Of a stretch of DNA of 64,000 bases, positions 60,492 through 64,000 are shown one piece after another. Each line of letters starts with the position of its first letter. Position 1 is the first letter of the stretch. The position numbers and the translations under genes are program-made. This DNA comes from Leucobacter sp. 7(1) (lineage in GTDB: Bacteria; Actinomycetota; Actinomycetes; Actinomycetales; Microbacteriaceae), in assembly GCF_900163635.1 (NCBI RefSeq), contig NZ_FUID01000023.1:27703-91702 (forward strand), written 5' to 3'. The notes under the pieces are model-generated. The model was not told the origin of the DNA and searched no databases. It saw nothing but the letters and a program-made list of their open reading frames with translations.

Positions 60492-61223
60492 TCAGGACAC
60501 CGCGACGCCGAACAGCATGCCGATCAGATAGGTCGCGGCCATCGTCGCCCCGCCCATGATGATGTTGCGCAGGATCGCGGGCCCGCGCGGTGACTTGCCA
60601 AGCGCCGCACTGATCCAGCCGGTCAGCAGGAGTCCGATCAGGACGGCCACCACGGCCACCCACACGCGGTGTTCGCCAACCGGGAGCAGGATCATGGCGA
60701 GCGGGATCAGCGCGCCGACCGTGAACGCCACGAAGGAGGAGAGCGCCGCGGCCCAGGGACTCGTGTACTCATCAGGGTCGATGCCGAGCTCGACCTCCGC
60801 GTGCGCGGCGAGGGCGTCATGTGCGGTCAGTTCCTGAGCAACCTGCTGCGCGAGTTCGGGCGACAGCCCGCGATCTTCGTAGAACCCGGCAAGCTCACGC
60901 AGCTCTGCCTCGGGCATCTCCGCGAGTTCACGCTTCTCCTTCGCGATCATCGCGCGCTCGGTGTCCCGCTGCGTGCTCACCGAAACGTACTCGCCGCCCG
61001 CCATGGAGAAGGCACCGGCGACGAGCGCCGCGAGCCCGGCGGTCGCGATCGCCAGCACGTTGCCCGGCGTTGCCCCGGCTACGCCGATGACCACACCCGC
61101 GGTCGAGACGATGCCGTCGTTGGCACCGAGGACGCCAGCACGTAGCCAGTTGAGGCGCTGTCCGAGATTCTCGTGCGGTTCGTGCGGGTGCTGGCCGGGT
61201 GTGGTTCGTGTGGTGTCCCCCAT
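60492..61223 (-). CDS. VIT1/CCC1-family iron/manganese transporter
   Basis: A 243-residue membrane protein of the VIT family. The first segment begins LRAGVLGANDGIVSTAGVVI, the family hallmark; then AGAFSMAGGEYVSVSTQRDT, a helical metal-binding cytosolic domain rich in Glu (AMIAKEKRELAEMPEAELRE), and three further membrane segments. Such proteins export Fe2+ or Mn2+ from the cytosol. It is divergent from menC by 121 bases and about 35 bases upstream of menB on the same strand, though menB has its own leaderless promoter. Confidence 0.9.
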   Translation of the reverse strand: MGDTTRTTPGQHPHEPHENLGQRLNWLRAGVLGANDGIVSTAGVVIGVAGATPGNVLAIATAGLAALVAGAFSMAGGEYVSVSTQRDTERAMIAKEKRELAEMPEAELRELAGFYEDRGLSPELAQQVAQELTAHDALAAHAEVELGIDPDEYTSPWAAALSSFVAFTVGALIPLAMILLPVGEHRVWVAVVAVLIGLLLTGWISAALGKSPRGPAILRNIIMGGATMAATYLIGMLFGVAVS

Positions 61224-61332
61224 GGTTTGATTCTGCTCCGGGGCCTGTCGGAGCGCAAGGGAGGGCAGGCTGTCCTTGCACCTGAGGACTCGCAGTGTGT
61301 GCGCCCTCCACGACCGCGGCGCGGCGAATGCC

Positions 61333-61338
61333 TAGACT
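61333..61338 (+). promoter_or_regulatory. -10 box TAGACT of leaderless menC
   Basis: TAGACT ends six bases before ATG 61345. Confidence 0.6.
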
Positions 61339-61344
61339 CGAAGT

Positions 61345-62382
61345 ATGAGTCCCGCCGCGGCACCCCCGTCCCCGTCTAGCTCCCTGCCGCCCCTCGCGGA
61401 GGTGCTGCGCTCGATGCGGGTTGTCGCTATTCCGACGCGCACCCGGTTCCGGGGGGTTACCGTGCGCGAGGCGGCAATCTTTGATGCGCCGCAGGGGCCC
61501 AGCGAGTTCTCGCCCTTCACCGAGTACGACGACGCCGAGGCCGCGGCATGGCTCGCCGCTGCCCTGGACTACGGCTGGGCTGAGCAACCAGCGGTGAGGC
61601 TGGACCGGATCGAGGTCAACGCCACGGTGCCCGCGGTGGCACCCGATGAGGTCGCCGAGATCCTCGCCCGATTCCCCGGCTGCCGCACGGCGAAGGTGAA
61701 GGTCGCCGAGCGCGGGCAGGAGCTCGCCGACGATGTGGCGCGTGTGCGCCGGGTGCGAGAGCTGATGGGTCCCGCCGCGCGTGTCCGCGTGGACGCCAAT
61801 ACGGGCTGGTCCGTGGCGGAGGCCGTCACCGCGCTCACCGCCCTCGCGGAGTTCGAACTTGAGTATGCTGAGCAGCCCTGCGTGAGCGTGCCGGAACTTG
61901 CCGAGGTGCGGGACCGGCTTCGCACGGCGGGCGTACCCGTGCGGATCGCCGCGGACGAGAGCGTGCGCAAGGCCTCGGATCCGCTCGCCGTGGCCCGGGC
62001 CGGCGCCGCGGACCTGCTCATCATCAAGGCGCAACCTCTCGGCGGGGTCTCCCGCGCCCTGGACATCGTGCGCGAGGCGAATCTCCCGGTTGTCGTCTCC
62101 AGCGCACTCGACACCTCGGTCGGGATCGCGATGGGCGCGCACCTCGCCGCCGCACTCCCCGAGGGCATGCTCGCCGGGGCCTGCGGTCTGGGAACGGTCG
62201 CGCTGCTCTCGGATGACGTCACCGATACGCCGCTCGTCCCCGTGGACGGGTCCGTTCCCGTGGGCCGTCCGACGCTCAGTGAGGCCTCGCTAGCACGCAC
62301 TGCCGCGAGCCCGGAGCGCACCGCGTGGTGGGCGGAGCGGGTGAGCCGCTGCCACGCACTCCTCACGACCGGGGCCGTCTAG
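61345..62382 (+). CDS. menC: o-Succinylbenzoate synthase
   Basis: A 345-residue enolase-superfamily enzyme that dehydrates SHCHC to o-succinylbenzoate. The catalytic base lysine is in the segment TAKVKVAERG; magnesium ligands and partner residues lie in VRVDANTGWSVAEAV, LEYAEQPC and IAADESVRKASD, and the second lysine is in LLIIKAQPLGG. It starts leaderlessly at ATG 61345. It is intact and of normal length for actinobacteria. It completes the set menF, menD, menC, menE, menB, menA and menG in this window; menH is not seen. Confidence 0.94.
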   Translation: MSPAAAPPSPSSSLPPLAEVLRSMRVVAIPTRTRFRGVTVREAAIFDAPQGPSEFSPFTEYDDAEAAAWLAAALDYGWAEQPAVRLDRIEVNATVPAVAPDEVAEILARFPGCRTAKVKVAERGQELADDVARVRRVRELMGPAARVRVDANTGWSVAEAVTALTALAEFELEYAEQPCVSVPELAEVRDRLRTAGVPVRIAADESVRKASDPLAVARAGAADLLIIKAQPLGGVSRALDIVREANLPVVVSSALDTSVGIAMGAHLAAALPEGMLAGACGLGTVALLSDDVTDTPLVPVDGSVPVGRPTLSEASLARTAASPERTAWWAERVSRCHALLTTGAV

Positions 62383-62451
62383 CGCCGTCTGGCAACGCGG
62401 GCGTCCGCCCACCCAAACCACTGGCCGCGCCCGCAACTTCGGCCACCTCGC

Positions 62452-62487
62452 CCACCCCGGCCACCCCGGCCACCCCGGCCACCCCGC
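62452..62487. repeat. 9-bp tandem repeat after menC
   Basis: About four copies of CCACCCCGG (the last ends CCACCCCGC), 70 bases past the menC stop. Low-complexity DNA with no coding sign. Confidence 0.8.
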
Positions 62488-62502
62488 AACTGAGGGATCT
62501 TC

Positions 62503-62566
62503 CCGTAACCGTGGCGTTTTCGCGCGCATTTGGCACGTGTTAAATAAATTCGCTCGGTTTCGACGG
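62503..62566. repeat. Possible decayed relative of the 59-kb hairpin elements
   Basis: The left part reads CCGTAACCGTGGCGTTTT and the right part CGCTCGGTTTCGACGGG, matching the ends of the hairpins at 59153 and 59397, but the arms no longer pair well. It lies in the same kind of gene-end gap. Confidence 0.4.
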
Positions 62567-62591
62567 GAGCGGCGAACGGGTGCACATATAC

Positions 62592-62627
62592 CGGAGGGCC
62601 CGAGCGCAAACGCGCCCGAGCCCTCCG
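62592..62627 (-). terminator. Hairpin after the core-MetE gene
   Basis: CGGAGGGC (62592-62599) pairs with GCCCTCCG (62620-62627), and CG and GCG stretches inside extend the stem. It lies 14 bases beyond the stop codon on the minus strand. Confidence 0.75.
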
Positions 62628-62641
62628 AAAAGCCGCGAAAC

Positions 62642-63844
62642 TTACACGCGCACGCGCCGCGCACCCTCACCGAGGGCTTCGAGCTTCGCCCACGCGATCT
62701 GCGGGTGGACGCGCCCACCCAGGCCGCAGTCGGTGGCCGCGATCACGCGCTCCGGGCCGACGATCTTCGCGAAGCGCTCAATGCGCTGCGCGACAAGATC
62801 GGGGTGCTCGACAAGGTTCGTCGAGTGGCCGACCACGCCGGGGACAAGGATCAGGTCGTCGGGGATGAGGCCCTTCTGCTCTTCCCACACAGCCCATTCG
62901 TGCTCGTGGCGTGCGTTTGCCGCCTCGAAGGAGATCTGACCAACCTTGGCACCCAGCACGGTCTTGAGAATATGCTTCAACTCGATATCCGTGGTGTGCG
63001 GACCGTGCCAGGAACCCCAGCACAGGTGCAGTCGGATCTGCTCCTTCGGGAGCCCCTCGATGGCCGCGTTGATCGCATCAATTCGGATCTGCGTGAAGGC
63101 GAGGTAGTCCTCGATGCTCGGTTCGGGGTTGATCTGGTCCCAGTTTTCCGCGAGCGAGGGATCGTCGAGCTGCAGGATCAGGCCCGCATCGGTGACGGCC
63201 CGGTATTCCTCGCGCAGAGCTGCGACCCACGCGTCGATGTGTTCCTGCTCGGAGCCGTAGAACTCGTTCTCGATGCGCGCGGCGGAGCCGGGGGCGATCG
63301 CCGTGAGGAAGCCCCGTTCGCCCGCCTCGAGCGCTGCGTTCAGGTTGCGGGTATCCGCGGCGATCGCATCCTGCCCGGTGTAGCTGATGGGGCCCGTGGT
63401 CGCGGGGAACGCGGTCGCGTTCTTGCCCACGCTGATCCCGCTCGTCGGATCCTGATAGGCCTCCGAGAAGGTGCTCCAGTCGCGCCGATCCGGGAAGGTG
63501 GTGAGGCGGACGTTGCCTGGCTCGGAACGCACGGGCTCCTGGCTGAAGATGTCCTTACCGGTGAGTTCGAGGCCCGCAGTGCGCTGGAACGAGTAGGTCC
63601 ACCAGGCCCCGTAGTCAACCGCGTTTGACATTGCCTTGCCGAACTCACCATCGCCGGGCTGGGTGATGCCAGCCTCGCGCTGGCGCGCCACGACGTCCCG
63701 CGTTGCCTCGGCGACGAGCGCCTCAAACTCGGGTGTGGACTGCAGCGTGAAGCCGTCCTCGGCAAAAGTGCGGGCCGCGTTGGCCGCGATCAGGGCCTCG
63801 GTGCGGGGCAGGCTGCCGGCGGTGGTGGTCTCGATACGTGTCAT
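62642..63844 (-). CDS. Core-MetE-type cobalamin-independent methionine synthase-like protein
   Basis: A 400-residue protein equal to the C-terminal catalytic half of MetE, lacking the N-terminal domain. The zinc ligands are conserved: His and Cys in RLHLCWGSWHGPHTTDI, Glu in QISFEAANARHEHEW and Cys in VIAATDCGLGGR. It should transfer a methyl group to a thiol such as homocysteine, but short MetE proteins often use a methyl donor other than polyglutamyl methyltetrahydrofolate. Start ATG 63844 follows TAGCTT by six bases (leaderless). No MesX-like partner gene is visible within the window. Confidence 0.88.
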   Translation of the reverse strand: MTRIETTTAGSLPRTEALIAANAARTFAEDGFTLQSTPEFEALVAEATRDVVARQREAGITQPGDGEFGKAMSNAVDYGAWWTYSFQRTAGLELTGKDIFSQEPVRSEPGNVRLTTFPDRRDWSTFSEAYQDPTSGISVGKNATAFPATTGPISYTGQDAIAADTRNLNAALEAGERGFLTAIAPGSAARIENEFYGSEQEHIDAWVAALREEYRAVTDAGLILQLDDPSLAENWDQINPEPSIEDYLAFTQIRIDAINAAIEGLPKEQIRLHLCWGSWHGPHTTDIELKHILKTVLGAKVGQISFEAANARHEHEWAVWEEQKGLIPDDLILVPGVVGHSTNLVEHPDLVAQRIERFAKIVGPERVIAATDCGLGGRVHPQIAWAKLEALGEGARRVRV

Positions 63845-63850
63845 GGTTCG

Positions 63851-63856
63851 AAGCTA
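63851..63856 (-). promoter_or_regulatory. -10 box TAGCTT of the leaderless core-MetE gene
   Basis: On the minus strand TAGCTT is followed after six bases by ATG 63844. Confidence 0.5.
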
Positions 63857-63918
63857 TCCGGAGCGCTGCCTTGGCCCCAGTCGCGTGACGCTGTGTGACA
63901 GTCGGTGCCGCCACGCGC

Positions 63919-63975
63919 CGAGGGGACTCAGATCGGGGTCATTCGTGAGGGTTGACCCCAATGTGCGTCCCCTCG
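63919..63975. terminator. Long-armed hairpin near the window end
   Basis: Arms of 23 bases (63919-63941 and 63953-63975) with about three mismatches and an 11-base loop. It probably ends a gene that lies beyond the window; no coding region is seen from 63845 to the end. Confidence 0.7.
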
Positions 63976-64000
63976 ACGGGGCGGAAGCGCGGGCGGGGGC

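Noticed and set aside
1..64000. tRNA, rRNA, riboswitch or integrase signatures
   Set aside because: No cloverleaf with CCA-type acceptor pattern, ribosomal segment, recognisable riboswitch core or integrase motif was found by reading; a covariance-model scan would be needed to exclude small RNAs.

Overview
The window is about 64 kb of high-GC DNA from an actinobacterium. Menaquinone synthesis genes, a meso-diaminopimelate decarboxylase, FprA-type ferredoxin reductase, PucR regulators, many overlapping start/stop codons and many leaderless starts all fit the Microbacteriaceae. Leucobacter is a guess at genus from overall impression only. I see no rRNA, tRNA, CRISPR array, integrase or insertion sequence.

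Layout. (1) 1-10.4 kb: the end of an Lrp/AsnC regulator, then a leftward gene train ridA - livK - livH - livMG fusion - livF - GntR - gamma-glutamyltransferase-like - TSUP exporter - M20 amidohydrolase, headed by a FadR-type operator. It reads as import and hydrolysis of an amino acid conjugate. (2) 10.5-17.2 kb: pyrE and lysA, a PucR regulator, a sirtuin, and a divergent YeiH/LysR pair. (3) 17.3-24.1 kb: a flavin amine oxidase with divergent TetR regulator, and a three-gene polar amino acid ABC transporter with a divergent second PucR regulator. (4) 24.3-35.1 kb: FNR, polyprenyl synthase, menG (with a histone-like tail), menF, a solitary Abi-type HEPN gene, PPK2, a GDSL hydrolase and menD. 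(5) 35.2-41.2 kb: an asymmetric heterodimeric ABC exporter preceded by a 21-codon leader ORF and divergent from a two-component system. (6) 41.4-53.8 kb: an acyltransferase, then a tightly coupled nine-gene catabolic operon with a divergent aminotransferase-SDR pair. (7) 53.8-64 kb: menA, menE, an IclR regulator divergent from malate synthase (with an in-frame minisatellite), menB, a VIT-family transporter, menC and a core-MetE protein.

Menaquinone synthesis is nearly complete (menF, menD, menC, menE, menB, menA, menG and a polyprenyl synthase) but scattered over 36 kb, with the catabolic island between menD and menA. I see no menH or thioesterase gene here.

The two systems most worth following are the catabolic operon at 42.7-53.8 kb, which joins E1 alpha/beta subunits without E2/E3 to an acetoacetate decarboxylase-family protein, a deacylase, two aminotransferase-fold enzymes and a RidA protein lacking its usual arginine; and the leader ORF ahead of the degenerate-site ABC exporter. 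Two window-wide patterns also stand out: a TAnnnT box six bases (seven in one case) before many start codons, and long-armed hairpins at gene ends, some sharing arm sequence.
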